Positions 45,160-55,477 are shown, numbered from the stretch's first letter. The stretch: 64,000 nucleotides of DNA from Bradyrhizobium sp. CB2312 (GCF_029714425.1 NZ_CP121668.1:7089501-7153500); one strand, 5' to 3'. Notes: generated from the letters alone by a model not told the origin. Numbers and translations are program-made.

Positions 45160-45906
45160 TCAAATTACGGTTTCCCGCATCACGCGTCGGCAATCCATCT
45201 CGTATTCGAGATCGACCACCGGCGGGCGAGCGAAATGCCAGGTCAGGCCGGAGCGTAGCGCGCCGCGGCGGACCAGCTCGTCCACCAGCGCGTGGTGGAA
45301 GTCGTGCACGGAATAGGCCTGCACGCCGGTCGTGTCCTTCCAGCCAAAGCCGAACGCCGTCATCCGGTTCTCCATCTGCGACGTCGTGGTGAAGCGCACC
45401 TTTTCGCGCAGGCCCTCCGGGCTGAGATCGCGGTAGCGCACCGTGCGCTCGACATAGGTGCCGCCGCCCTCGCGCGCCTCGGCGCCGCCGGCAATCACGA
45501 AGGACGGCGCCTTCGATGTCGTCGGCCGCGTGAACGAGAACGCATAAAACGACGGCTCGGACGGCGGATCGATCTCCGGACAGACATTGCTGCGCGCCAC
45601 CGGATTGGTGGTGCCGTCGAAGATGCCCCATTCCGACAGCGTCTTCACATAATGCAGATTGAACGCGCGAAAGCCCTCTTCGCTGAACGCTGCCGGCGAG
45701 CGCAGCTCGCAGGCGCAGAAGGCGGTCAATGGCCGGCCCGCCTCCTGAATATACTTTGCGGCCAGTGCAAATCCCTCCGCCAATGGCACCAGACGATCAA
45801 ACCGGACGCGCTCGATCTCGTAGCCGTCGTTTGCGGCCGCGCCGGCCGAATACTGGAACACGGACGGGATGAAACGATAATTGCCGGCAGAGAAGTCACT
45901 GACCAT
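45160..45906 (-). CDS. Conserved protein of uncertain function (possible aminomuconate-deaminase-like)
   Basis: A 248-residue soluble protein that begins with FSAGNYRFIPSVFQYSAGAAA and contains PLTAFCACELRSPAAFSEEGFRAFN (key residues: C-A-C-E-L-R-S) and VHDFHHALVDELVRRGAL. I associate this N-terminal pattern, from memory, with proteins labelled 2-amino-5-chloromuconate deaminase (CnbZ); the middle resembles the end of a RidA-type domain. That is tentative. It lies 9 bp downstream of the receiver-cyclase gene on the same strand, so it may be part of that operon. Confidence 0.55.
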   Translation of the reverse strand: MVSDFSAGNYRFIPSVFQYSAGAAANDGYEIERVRFDRLVPLAEGFALAAKYIQEAGRPLTAFCACELRSPAAFSEEGFRAFNLHYVKTLSEWGIFDGTTNPVARSNVCPEIDPPSEPSFYAFSFTRPTTSKAPSFVIAGGAEAREGGGTYVERTVRYRDLSPEGLREKVRFTTTSQMENRMTAFGFGWKDTTGVQAYSVHDFHHALVDELVRRGALRSGLTWHFARPPVVDLEYEMDCRRVMRETVI

Positions 45907-45915
45907 GTCGAGCTC

Positions 45916-47166
45916 CTAGTCCAGTTGCATGCGGATACCCTTGGCGCCGTTGAGCAGGCGCTTCAGGTGGAAGCTGGCCAGCGGATCCTCGGCATGCATC
46001 CCCACCAGCGCGGCAAAGGCCGGCATGGCGGCGACATCGCCGGCCTCCATCTTGGCGAAGGCCTCGGAATAGAGCGCCGTCTCCGGCGCTTCGAATTGGG
46101 CCTGCGGCAGCGGCTCGAAGGCGCGCAACGGCTCGCTGCGTCCGCGCAGCATCAGCTCGCCCACGGGGCGGCCCTGAAAATTCTGCGCCGCCTTGGCAAC
46201 GCTGGCGCTGACGCAGATGCGTGTGCCGAGATGCTTGTTGGCGGCTTCCAGCCGCGCCGCGATGTTGATGGAATCGCCATAGGCGGTGTAGTCGAAGAAG
46301 CGGTTGCCGCCGAAATTGCCGACCAGGGCTGGACCTGCGTGAATACCGATGCGCGTGGCGCCGAAGTTCACGCCCTTGGCGCTCTGGCGCGCACAAAAAT
46401 CCTGCGCCCAGGCATCGAGATCATGGGCGCAGGCGACCGCGCGCGTCGCATAGTCAGGCTGATCGCCCGGCGCGTTGAACAGCACCTGGAGCGCATCGCC
46501 GATGATCTTGGCGACCGTGCCCTCATGCGCGAAGACGACCTCGGTCATCCCGCCGACATACTCGTTGAGGAGCTCGCCCAGCGTCTCGGGCGGCGCGCTC
46601 TCGACCAGCGAGGTGAAGCCGGTGATGTCGGTGAAGATGGTGGCGACCTCGCGCCACTGCACCTCGATCCCATCGCCCTCGCCGCTTGCCGCCAGACGCT
46701 TGGCAAGCTCCGGCGAGAAATGGCGCGACAATGCGGCATGGGCCCGCTCCGCCACCATCTGGCGGCGCCGCACCTCGCGCAGCATCTCGATGTGACGGAT
46801 GGTCTTGTCGATCGTGGCTTCGAGGTCGGCGAAGTCGATCGGCTTGGTCAGGAAGTCGAACGCACCGCGGTTCATCGCGGTGCGGATGTTGCTCATGTCG
46901 CCATAGGCCGAGACGATAATGGTCGACTTCTTGTCCTCGGCCTCCTGGAGCTTTTGCAGCAGCGACAGCCCGTCCATGCGCGGCATGTTGATGTCGGAGA
47001 CCACCATGTCGACCTGCGGATTCTGCTCGAGCGATTGCAGCGCCTCCAGGCCGTCGCGGGCGAACATGATGGCGAGCATCCCGTCGCGGATTTGCCTGCG
47101 GAATTTCTGCAGGACCAGCGCCTCGAGATCCGGCTCGTCGTCGACGAAGAGGATGGTCGCAGTCAT
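45916..47166 (-). CDS. Receiver-class III nucleotidyl cyclase fusion
   Basis: A 416-residue response regulator. Residues about 1-125 are a receiver with the phosphoacceptor aspartate in [12 protein letters not shown] and the conserved lysine in FLTKPIDF. From about residue 165 is a class III adenylate/guanylate cyclase domain with metal aspartates in [15 protein letters not shown] and [11 protein letters not shown], and [15 protein letters not shown]. It should make cAMP (or cGMP) when phosphorylated. The ATG at 47166 overlaps the stop of the preceding receiver gene (ATGA). The kinase encoded two genes upstream is the likely phosphate donor. Confidence 0.92.
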   Translation of the reverse strand: MTATILFVDDEPDLEALVLQKFRRQIRDGMLAIMFARDGLEALQSLEQNPQVDMVVSDINMPRMDGLSLLQKLQEAEDKKSTIIVSAYGDMSNIRTAMNRGAFDFLTKPIDFADLEATIDKTIRHIEMLREVRRRQMVAERAHAALSRHFSPELAKRLAASGEGDGIEVQWREVATIFTDITGFTSLVESAPPETLGELLNEYVGGMTEVVFAHEGTVAKIIGDALQVLFNAPGDQPDYATRAVACAHDLDAWAQDFCARQSAKGVNFGATRIGIHAGPALVGNFGGNRFFDYTAYGDSINIAARLEAANKHLGTRICVSASVAKAAQNFQGRPVGELMLRGRSEPLRAFEPLPQAQFEAPETALYSEAFAKMEAGDVAAMPAFAALVGMHAEDPLASFHLKRLLNGAKGIRMQLD

Positions 47167-47552
47167 GCTGCCTGCTCGAGCCTCGTGTCGATCTCCTGGC
47201 GCAGCAGCGCAAAGTCGATCGGCTTGGTCAAAAGCCCGACGGCGCCGCGCTCGATCGCCTTGCGGCGCGTCTCGGCATCACCATAGGCCGTGATCATGAT
47301 GACGGGAACGTCGGGATGCTCGGCACGCACCTTGGGCAGCATGTCGAGCCCGCTCATGCCGGGCATGTTGATGTCCGACAGGATCAGGATCAGCGAGGGA
47401 TCGCGCACCTCGGCGGCGAGCTTCAGCGCATCGGGCGCGGACGGCGCGAATTCCATCTGGAAACGGCCGGCGCGCAGGTCGCGCCGGAACTGCTGCCGGA
47501 ACAGCGCCTCGACGTCGGGCTCGTCATCGACGACCAGGATGTAGACGTTCAA
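47163..47552 (-). CDS. Single-domain response regulator
   Basis: A 129-residue stand-alone receiver: VVDDEPDVE (acidic pocket), [13 protein letters not shown] (phosphoacceptor aspartate), VIMITAYGD and LLTKPIDF (lysine). It has no output domain, so it may relay phosphate or act as a phosphate sink between the kinase and the receiver-cyclase. Its start overlaps the kinase stop (ATGA) and its stop overlaps the cyclase start. Confidence 0.92.
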   Translation of the reverse strand: MNVYILVVDDEPDVEALFRQQFRRDLRAGRFQMEFAPSAPDALKLAAEVRDPSLILILSDINMPGMSGLDMLPKVRAEHPDVPVIMITAYGDAETRRKAIERGAVGLLTKPIDFALLRQEIDTRLEQAA

Positions 47553-50130
47553 CTCTTGCCTCCGGAAGTGCCGCCCGCCGCCATCATGCGCGGCAGGGTG
47601 ATGATGAATTCGGTGAATACACCGGGTTCGGTGTTCACGTCGATCGTGCCGCCGTGCTGCTTCACGACGATGTCATGGCTCATGGACAGGCCGAGCCCGG
47701 TGCCCTCGCCGGCCGGCTTGGTGGTGAAGAAGGGATTGAACATCTTCGCCTTCACCTCCGCCGGAATTCCGGTGCCGTTGTCGCGGATCCGGATCTCGAC
47801 CCCGCCGCCGAGATCTTTCGTGGCGGCGCTCAAGGTGGGCTCGAAGCCGTCTTGCGCGCTCTCCTTGCGCTTGGCGGACGCATAGAAGCCGTTCGAGATC
47901 AGATTGAGCAGGACGCGGGTGATCTCCTGCGGGTAGACATCGATCATGCCGGCGGCAGGGTCGAAGTCGCGCTTCAGCGTGACGTTGAAGGCCGGCTTTT
48001 CGGCGCGCGCGCCGTGATAGGCGAGATTGAGGCTCTCCTCCACGATCGCGTTGATGTCGCTGGGGCGATGCTCGCCGGAGCCTTCGCGCGAATGCAGCAG
48101 CATGTTCCTGACGATGGAATCGGCGCGCTTGCCGTGCTGCACCACCTTTTCCAGATTGCTCTTGAGCATGCCGGTCAGTTCGTCGATGTCCTCCTTCGTC
48201 TTGGCATCGAGCGACACGGCTTGCAGGGTGTCGTTGAGCTCGTCGATCAACTCGGTCGACACCGACGAGAAGTTATTGACGAAGTTGAGCGGGTTCTTGA
48301 TCTCGTGCGCGATCCCGGCGGTGAGCTGACCCAGCGACGCGAGCTTCTCGGTCTGGATCAGGCGGTCCTGGGCGGCACGCAGATCGTCGAGGGACCGCGA
48401 CAGCTCCCTTGTGCGCTCCTGCACTTCCTCGAACAATCGGACATTCTCGATCGCGATAAGGGCCTGATCTGCAAACGTCGTGGCGAGTTCGATCTGCTTC
48501 TCGCTGAAGGGCCGCACGACATGCCGCGTCAAGACGAACACGCCGATGGGTAGCCCCTCGCGAAGCAGGGGCACACCCAGCATCGTACGAACGTTGGAGC
48601 GTCTTCGCGCGGACGAAGGCGCATAGTCCGGGTCCGCCTGCACGTCCGGAACATGGACTGTCTTGCAATCGAGCAAGGTCCGGCCGACGACGCTTCCCCG
48701 CTCCGGTACGGAGGCAAACGTCCGAAGCTTGGTCTCCTGCTCAGCGTCAAGACCGCAGCTCGCCGCCAGATAAAACACGCCATCGCGCGGCCGGAAGATC
48801 GTTCCTTCGTCCGCATCACACAAGCGGGCGGCCGATGCGACGAGCGTGTCGAGCACGGTTTGCAAATCGAACGTCGAGCGGCTGATCACCTTCAGCACAT
48901 CGGCGGTTGCGGTCTGCTGCTGCAATGCTTCCCGCAATTCGGCAGTCCGCTGCTCGACCTTGTTCTCGAGATCGGCATAGGATTCCTGCAGGCGCTCGCC
49001 CATGTGGTTGAACTGGTCCGCAAGACCCTCGAGCTCATCGCCGGTCTTGATCGAGATGCGCTGGGCGAAATCACCGCCGCCGATCCGCTCGGCGCCGACG
49101 CGCAGCGCGCCTGGATCGGTCCGACCATGCGGCGCGCCAGGAAAATCCCGGCAAGCACCGCGAAGATGGAGGCGACGAGCAGCACGAGCGCGAGACGCTC
49201 CAGCGCGGCATAGAGCGCCGCATAGGCCTCCTCGACCGGCAGCTCGACGAACATGGTCCAGTGCAGCGGCTCGATCGGGGCCGATGCGGTCAGCACTCTC
49301 TGTCCCTGGATGTTGCGCGCTTCGGCAAGCGCGCCCATGGTGTCGCCGCCGGCGAGCGCAGCGCGCACCTGCGCGAGGTTCGACATGTCGGTGTTGCGCA
49401 GGACAAGGCTGATATCGGGATGGGCGATCAGGCGCCCCTCCGGGCCGACGACGTAGGCGTGCCCGTGCTGGCCGACCTTGATCTGGGACACGACGTCCCA
49501 GATCAGCTTGAGATTGACTTCCGCGATGCTGACGCCGGCGTCCTTGCGCGACCCGGCCTGCGCCAGCGTCATGTAGGGCTCGGAATCCCTGCGGAAGTAG
49601 ACCGGTCCGTAAAAGACCTTGCGCGCGACCGCCTGGGTGAACTTGGGGTCATCGGACAAATCGATCCCGCTGTCGATCGCGTCCATCGCGAGCCGCGACA
49701 CGCGCAGCCGCTCTCTGCCGGTCGCGTCGACCTGGGCGAGCTCGGTGATCGCGGGCACTTGGCGCAGCAGCCGCAGCGCGTCGAACCGGCGCTGCTCGAC
49801 CGAGCTTGCCGACCACGGCAGCTGCGTGGTCCAGCCGAGCTGGCTCTCGATCTCCTTGACGAACTGGCCGATCTTGGCCGCGGCCGCCTCGGCCTGCTCA
49901 TGCTGGACGCGGATCAGCGAGGCCTTGTGTTCGCGATAATAAAAGAAGACCTCGAACAGCCCGTTGGCCAGCAGCGCGATGGCGACGACGGCCACGAACA
50001 GCGCGACATATTTGGTGAACAGCCGGGTCCTGATCCCTCGCCCCGCCGCCTCGCCGGACGCAACACCGCCCGCGGCCGCGCTCGGCAGCGTCCTGGCTTG
50101 CGGGGTGTCGGGATGGAGGGAGAGAGTCAT
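47549..50130 (-). pseudogene. Sensor histidine kinase (dCache-HAMP-GAF-HisKA-HATPase), frameshifted in HAMP
   Basis: Two frames make one kinase of about 859 residues. The 5' frame (50130 to about 49110) has a membrane helix, a periplasmic sensor with YYREHKASLIRVQHEQAEA, a second helix and the start of HAMP (ARRMVGPIQ). It then leaves frame. The other frame continues the HAMP ([14 protein letters not shown]) and then [15 protein letters not shown], a GAF domain, the H-box in [10 protein letters not shown], the N-box in [10 protein letters not shown] and the G-boxes in DNGTGIP and GTGLGLS. The total length is two bases over a multiple of three; an extra GC in the GCGCGC run near 49101-49112 explains the break. 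A real lesion or a sequencing error is possible; all later domains are intact. Confidence 0.8.
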
Positions 50131-50213
50131 ATCCCGCCGAACCTAGCAAGAAGGCCCGACCTTGTCTCTCGTGCTCGCCCTAAGCCTTAGGGCGGACGCG
50201 GGCACCGGGACAT

Positions 50214-50247
50214 AAAAAGGGCGGCAACGGACCCGCCGTTGCCGCCC
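50214..50247 (-). terminator. Rho-independent terminator of the RND efflux operon
   Basis: GGGCGGCAACGG (50219-50230), loop ACCCG, and CCGTTGCCGCCC (50236-50247) form a perfect 12-bp stem. On the minus strand it is followed by TTTTTATG. It begins 28 bp after the RND stop and separates this operon from the kinase operon downstream. Confidence 0.9.
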
Positions 50248-50275
50248 TTCTCTCTTCGTTCGATTGTCCGCCGCC

Positions 50276-53200
50276 TCAGGTCGGCCGCAGCGCCTTGGCG
50301 TCGAGGTCGAGCGCGTTGACCTGCTTGTTCCGCTCGGAATCGGCGGCCGCGCGGTGGTCGGTCGCCAGCACCACGTAGACGGCGGGCAGCACGAACAGCG
50401 TGAACAGCGTGCCGATCGACATGCCGGCGACGACGACCAGGCCGATCGAGAAACGGCTGGCCGCGCCCGCGCCGGAGGCGGTCAGAAGCGGGATCAGGCC
50501 GGTCACCATCGCGGCCGTGGTCATCAGGATCGGACGGAGGCGGATGCGGGCCGCCATCTCGATCGCCGAGCGGCGGTCGAGCCGCTCGTTGACCTGGAGC
50601 TCGTTGGCGAACTCCACCATCAGGATGCCGTGCTTGGTGATCAGGCCGACCAGGGTCAACAGGCCGACCTGGGTGTAGATGTTCATGGTCGCAGCGCCGA
50701 AGAACAGCGGGATCAGCGCGCCGACGATCGCCATCGGCACCGAGATCATGATCACGAACGGGTCACGCAAGCTCTCGAACTGCGCCGCCAGCACCAGGAA
50801 GATGATGATCAGCGCAAAGCCGAAGGTGATCGCGAGCTGGTTGCCTTCCTGCACGTACTGACGCGAGTCCGCCAGATAGTCGTGGCTGAACCCCTGCGGC
50901 AGCTTCTTGGCTTCGCCTTCGAGGAAGTCGACCGCGGCACCGACGGTCACGCCGGGCATCGGCACCGCCGAGAACGTCGCCGAATTGAGCTGGTTGTAGT
51001 GAGTCAGCGAGTTCGGGTCGGTCCTGGTCTTGATCGAGACCACGGTCGACAGCGGCAGCTGCTGTCCGGTGTTGGTGGTCACATAATAGCCGCCGAGCGA
51101 TTCCGGCGAGAGCCGCTTGCCGCGCGGCACCTGCGGGATCACCTGGTAGGAGCGACCCTCGAGGTTGAAGCGGTTGATGTAGTTGCCGCCGAGCAGGACC
51201 GCGAGCGTAGAGCCGAGGTTCTGCATGTTGACGCCGAGATCCTGCGCCTTGGTGCGGTCGATCGTGACCTCCACGCTCGGCTGGTTGTAGGCAAGGTCGC
51301 TGTCGGAGACGATGAACATGCCGCTCTTGCGCGCGGCGTCCTTCAGCTTCTCCATCTGCTCATAGACCGTCTGGAAGCTCGCGGTGGAGTTGATCACCAT
51401 CTGCACCGGCAAGCCGCCCGGCCCGCCCGGCAGCGGCGGCAGGTTGAACGCGAACGCCTGCACGCCCTCGATCTTGGAGAGCTCGGCCTGCACCAGCGGC
51501 TTCAGCGCAATCGACGAGCGCTTGCGCTCCTCCCAGGGCTTGAGCAGCATGCCGGCGATGCCGCCCTGCGGGCCGTTGATGCCATTCAGCACGAAGCGCA
51601 GATCGGTCTCGGGGAACTTCTGGAATTCCTTGTCGAGCTTTTCGCCGTAGTAATCGACATAGTCGATGTTGGCGTATTTCGGCGCCTTGGTCACCGCGAA
51701 CACGATGCCCTGGTCTTCCTCAGGCGCCAGCTCCTTCGAGGTGTGCATGTAGAGGAAGCCGACGAGCCCGAGGATCGTCACCGCGAACAGGCCGGTGATG
51801 GCCTTGTAGTCGAGCGAGCGGTCGAGCCTGCGGCCGTACCAGCGCGTCATCGCGCCGAACACGTTGTTGACCAGCTTGGCGAAGCGGCCCTCTTCGGTGT
51901 TCTTCAGCAGCACCGAGCACATCATCGGCGACAGCGTCAGGGCGATCACGCCCGACACGATCACCGAGCCCGCGAGCGTGAAGGCAAACTCGCGGAACAG
52001 CGAGCCGGTGAGGCCGCCGAGGAAGCCGATCGGGGCATACACCGCGGCCAGCGTGATCGTCATCGAGATGACGGGACCGACGATTTCGCGCGCGCCTTGC
52101 AGTGAGGCCTGGACCGGTGTCTTCCCCTCTTCCAGATGGCGATGGATGTTCTCCACCACGACGATGGCGTCGTCGACCACGAGGCCGATCGCGAGCACCA
52201 TCGCGAGCAGCGTCAGCAGGTTGAAGCTGAAGCCCAGCGCCAGCATCAGGGTGCAGACGCCGATCATCGACAGGGGAATGGTGACGACCGGGATGATGAC
52301 CGAGCGCAGCGAAGCCAGGAACAGGAAGATCACCACGATCACGATGATCACGGCTTCGCCCAGCGTCTTCTCAACCTCGTCGATCGAGGACTGGATGAAC
52401 TTGGTGGAGTCGTAGGCGACCTTCATCTTCATCGACGGCGGCAGGTTGCGTTCCAGTTCAGGGAACAGCGCGCGGACGCCCTTGACCAGCGTCAGCGGGT
52501 TGCCCTGCGGCGTTGCCTGCACGCCGATGAAGATCGCGTGCTCGCCGTTGAAGGCGACGCTCGCGTCCGTGCTCTGGGCGGCAAGCTCAATGGTGGCGAT
52601 GTCCTCCATCCGCACGAAGCCGCCGTCCTTGGCCTTGACGATCATCTTCTTGAACTGGTTGACGTCGGTCAGACCGGTGTTCGTCGAGACGTTCGAGACG
52701 ATCAGATAGCCCTTGGTCTGGCCCGCCGCGGACTGGAAGTTGTTGGCCTGGATGGCAGCGGCAACGTCTGCCGGCGACACGTTGCGGCCGGCCATCTTCA
52801 CCGGATCAAGCCACAGCCGCATCGCAAAGGTCTGACCGCCGAGAATGTCGGCCGAGGCGACGCCGTCGACGGTCGACAGCACCGGCTGCACCACGCGCGT
52901 CAGATAGTCTGAGATCGCCGAGCCCGACAGCTCCTCGGACGAGAAGCCGAGATACATCACGGCCGTGGTCTGGCCCGTGGTCTTGGTGACGATCGGGTCG
53001 TTGGATTCCTTCGGGATCAGGTATTTGACCGAGTTGGTCTTCGCCAGCACCTCGGTGAGCGCCTGGTTCGGGTCGAAGTTCAGCTTGATGTAGACCTGGA
53101 TCGTCGAGGTGCCGAGCACCGAGGACGAGGTGATGTAGTCGACGCCCTCGGCGGAGGCGACCGCCTGCTCGATCGGGGTGGTGATGAAGCCCTGAATCAG

Positions 53201-53371
53201 GTCCGCGGACGCGCCCGGATAGACGGTCGTGATGTTGATGACCGTGTTCGACAGCTTCGGATATTGCCGGATCGGTAGCACCATCGCCGCGCGCAAGCCG
53301 ATCAGCAGGATCAGCAGACTGACGACGACCGACAGAACCGGGCGCTTGATGAAAATATCGGTAAAGGCCAT
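50276..53371 (-). CDS. RND efflux pump inner-membrane transporter (HAE-1 family)
   Basis: A 1031-residue RND pump subunit with 12 membrane helices. It starts with FIKRPVLSVVVSLLILLIG and has the proton-relay aspartate pair in GLVVDDAIVVVENIHRH and the duplicated large periplasmic loops. It is of the hydrophobe/amphiphile efflux type (MexB/MdtBC-like), which exports drugs or lipophilic compounds. Its membrane-fusion partner is encoded 68 bp upstream. No outer-membrane channel gene is nearby, so it must borrow a TolC-like protein. Substrate unknown. Confidence 0.93.
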   Translation of the reverse strand: MAFTDIFIKRPVLSVVVSLLILLIGLRAAMVLPIRQYPKLSNTVINITTVYPGASADLIQGFITTPIEQAVASAEGVDYITSSSVLGTSTIQVYIKLNFDPNQALTEVLAKTNSVKYLIPKESNDPIVTKTTGQTTAVMYLGFSSEELSGSAISDYLTRVVQPVLSTVDGVASADILGGQTFAMRLWLDPVKMAGRNVSPADVAAAIQANNFQSAAGQTKGYLIVSNVSTNTGLTDVNQFKKMIVKAKDGGFVRMEDIATIELAAQSTDASVAFNGEHAIFIGVQATPQGNPLTLVKGVRALFPELERNLPPSMKMKVAYDSTKFIQSSIDEVEKTLGEAVIIVIVVIFLFLASLRSVIIPVVTIPLSMIGVCTLMLALGFSFNLLTLLAMVLAIGLVVDDAIVVVENIHRHLEEGKTPVQASLQGAREIVGPVISMTITLAAVYAPIGFLGGLTGSLFREFAFTLAGSVIVSGVIALTLSPMMCSVLLKNTEEGRFAKLVNNVFGAMTRWYGRRLDRSLDYKAITGLFAVTILGLVGFLYMHTSKELAPEEDQGIVFAVTKAPKYANIDYVDYYGEKLDKEFQKFPETDLRFVLNGINGPQGGIAGMLLKPWEERKRSSIALKPLVQAELSKIEGVQAFAFNLPPLPGGPGGLPVQMVINSTASFQTVYEQMEKLKDAARKSGMFIVSDSDLAYNQPSVEVTIDRTKAQDLGVNMQNLGSTLAVLLGGNYINRFNLEGRSYQVIPQVPRGKRLSPESLGGYYVTTNTGQQLPLSTVVSIKTRTDPNSLTHYNQLNSATFSAVPMPGVTVGAAVDFLEGEAKKLPQGFSHDYLADSRQYVQEGNQLAITFGFALIIIFLVLAAQFESLRDPFVIMISVPMAIVGALIPLFFGAATMNIYTQVGLLTLVGLITKHGILMVEFANELQVNERLDRRSAIEMAARIRLRPILMTTAAMVTGLIPLLTASGAGAASRFSIGLVVVAGMSIGTLFTLFVLPAVYVVLATDHRAAADSERNKQVNALDLDAKALRPT

Positions 53372-53439
53372 CGCGGCGATCTCGATTTCTTTGTCTCAAG
53401 AGACGTGATCCGGCCGGGCCGGATCACGCGAGGATGTTG

Positions 53440-54630
53440 TCAGTAGCGAGGCGGCTGCGCCGGGATCGCCGGAGCCGGATCGGTCGAAATCGACACCGGC
53501 GCGCCCGTTTGCAGCTTGAGCTGGCCAACGGCGACGACCTTGTCGCCGGGCTTCACGCCCTTGATGATCTCGACGCGACCGTCGACCCGGTTGCCGGTCT
53601 GCACGAAGGTGCGCACCGCGGAGAGGCTGGTCTTGCCGTCCTCTGCCTTCTTCTCGGTGATCACGAACACCGAGTCGCCGTACAGCGTGTAGTCGACCGC
53701 CGTCTCCGGCACGGTGATCACCGCCGGCTTGTCCGGCAGCACCACCGTGGTGGTCACGAACATGCCGGGCTTGAGGATCTTCTCGGGATTGGCGATCGTC
53801 GCCTGCACGCGGATGTTGCGGGTGTCGGTGGCGATCTGCGGCTCGATCGTGGTGATCTTGCCCTCGAAGCTGCGGCCCGGATAGGCGTCGACCTTCAGCC
53901 GAACGGTCTGGCCGACCTTGAGGCTGCCGGAATCCTTTTCGGTCACCGTGAAGTTGGCCCACAGTTCCGACAGATCGGTCAGCGACACGATCGCCGTGCC
54001 GGCCGTCAGATACTGGCCGACTTCGACCTTGCGCATGCCGAGATCGCCGGAGAACGGCGCGCGCACCAGCTTCTGCGAGATCAGCGCTTCGGTCTTGGCG
54101 ATGCCGGCCATCGCCTGATCGTAAGCGGCCTGCGCGGTATCGACCGTCGCCTGCGGACCGAACTGGCGCGAGGCCAGCTGCTTGGCGCGGTCGAGCGACA
54201 GCTGCGCGACGGTCGCCTGCGCCTTGTAATTGGCGAGGTCGCCCTGCTCTGGCGTGTCGAACATTTGCACCAGCGGCGTGCCGGCTTCGATATGCGCGCC
54301 CGGCTCGAACTTGATCTCGGTGACGCGGCCATTGACGTCGGCGCTGACGTCGACCTGGTGCACGGCGACAAGGCTGCCGACCGCGGTGAGCAGGTTCGGC
54401 ACGACCTCCGACTTCGCCTCGGCGGCGCTCACGGCGACCGGTGGCGGCTTGTTGTTGGCGAAGAACTGCTTGATCATCTGGCCGCGGAAATAGTTGAACC
54501 AGACGAGCCCCCCGACCAGCAAGCTCAGCAGCAGGCCGACGATGATGAACCAGCGGACCGGTTTCACGGGCCGCTTCGGCGCCTTGTCGATCGGTTCGCC
54601 CGATATCTTGTGTTCAGCTACGATGTTCAT
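53440..54630 (-). CDS. RND efflux membrane-fusion (periplasmic adaptor) protein
   Basis: A 396-residue adaptor with one N-terminal helix (WFIIVGLLLSLLVGGLVWF), a lipoyl-like barrel (VSADVNGRVTEIKFEPGAHIEAGTPLV; key G-R-V and G-x-x-V), a coiled-coil hairpin and a C-terminal beta-barrel. It links the RND pump to the outer-membrane channel. The ATG at 54630 is one base beyond the TetR stop, so all three genes form one operon. Confidence 0.93.
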   Translation of the reverse strand: MNIVAEHKISGEPIDKAPKRPVKPVRWFIIVGLLLSLLVGGLVWFNYFRGQMIKQFFANNKPPPVAVSAAEAKSEVVPNLLTAVGSLVAVHQVDVSADVNGRVTEIKFEPGAHIEAGTPLVQMFDTPEQGDLANYKAQATVAQLSLDRAKQLASRQFGPQATVDTAQAAYDQAMAGIAKTEALISQKLVRAPFSGDLGMRKVEVGQYLTAGTAIVSLTDLSELWANFTVTEKDSGSLKVGQTVRLKVDAYPGRSFEGKITTIEPQIATDTRNIRVQATIANPEKILKPGMFVTTTVVLPDKPAVITVPETAVDYTLYGDSVFVITEKKAEDGKTSLSAVRTFVQTGNRVDGRVEIIKGVKPGDKVVAVGQLKLQTGAPVSISTDPAPAIPAQPPRY

Positions 54631-54631
54631 G

Positions 54632-55333
54632 TCATGCACTTTCTGCAATCGCCGCCTTGCCGGCACCCGGCGCCAAAGCGCGGCCCAGATGCAAAGCAAT
54701 TGCGGCGTCGTTAAGTCCGATACCTCTCAGGAGAAACTCACAGAGCTGGCGCTCGAGATCACCAGCCTTGCCGTAGGCGAGACAGGGCGTGGCTGGCAGC
54801 CTGGTCAGCGCCGCCATCATCACCGTGTGATGTGCGAACCAGAACAGGTTGAGCGGATCGCCGCTGAATGGCCGCGCGTCCCCGGCGCCCACCGCGCGCT
54901 CGAGCGAGGTGACGAACACCGCGCCGATCAGCGTCTCGATCTTGGCATATAGCAAACGGGCGAATTCGCCGTCATCCAAATGGCTCGTGGCCATCAGTCG
55001 CAGGCGCTGCGCCTCTTCCTGGTCGGGCCCGTCGGCGGTCTCGAGGAAATGCTCAACCATGCCGCGGATCAGCTCGACCAGGGTCGCCGTCGACGGCTGC
55101 CGTTCGAGCAGATCGATCAGCGCCGGATCCGCTTCGCATTCGTCGCTGAGGATTTCCGCGTAGAGCGCCGCCTTAGACGGGAAATGCTTGAACAGCAGCG
55201 CTTCGGAAATGGCAGCGGCGGCCGCCACGCTCTTGGTCGTGGTGCCGTTATACCCATGTCGTGCAAAGCAGCGTTTTGCGGCACCGAGGATCAATTGACG
55301 CCTCAGGTCGCTCGTCATTCGCAATGAGCTCAT
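54632..55333 (-). CDS. TetR-family transcriptional regulator of the efflux operon
   Basis: A 233-residue TetR repressor with an N-terminal HTH (GAAKRCFARHGYNGTTTKSVAAAAAISEALLFKHFPSKAALY; key parts GYNGTTTKSVA and LLFKHFPSK) and an all-helical ligand domain. I give the ATG at 55333; an in-frame ATG at 55318 is also possible because neither has a clear Shine-Dalgarno site. The frame is open to 55387. It is first in the TetR-MFP-RND operon and most likely represses it from the palindrome directly upstream. Confidence 0.88.
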   Translation of the reverse strand: MSSLRMTSDLRRQLILGAAKRCFARHGYNGTTTKSVAAAAAISEALLFKHFPSKAALYAEILSDECEADPALIDLLERQPSTATLVELIRGMVEHFLETADGPDQEEAQRLRLMATSHLDDGEFARLLYAKIETLIGAVFVTSLERAVGAGDARPFSGDPLNLFWFAHHTVMMAALTRLPATPCLAYGKAGDLERQLCEFLLRGIGLNDAAIALHLGRALAPGAGKAAIAESA

Positions 55334-55337
55334 GTTA

Positions 55338-55353
55338 GTGAGTAAGCACTCAC
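55338..55353. promoter_or_regulatory. Operator palindrome before the TetR gene
   Basis: GTGAGT (55338-55343), AAGC, ACTCAC (55348-55353) is a perfect 6-bp-arm inverted repeat four bases upstream of the first ATG. Short palindromes of this kind are typical TetR operators. Binding here would block the operon's own transcription or translation start. Confidence 0.65.
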
Positions 55354-55477
55354 CCACGCAAAAGTCAAGCAGAATGCTGCGTCGCAACCTAGATGCGTTA
55401 TAAATTCAGTGGAAATCGACGCGGCCTGCACGGGGCGCGTGCAGGCCGGCGATGGCAGCGGAATCAGGAGGTCCGGC

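Noticed and set aside
45292..47286. 664-codon plus-strand frame
   Set aside because: Antisense to the receiver-cyclase and unknown genes, with no recognisable domain.
50264..52105. 613-codon plus-strand frame
   Set aside because: Antisense to the well-supported RND transporter gene; composition is that of a shadow frame rich in H, R, D.
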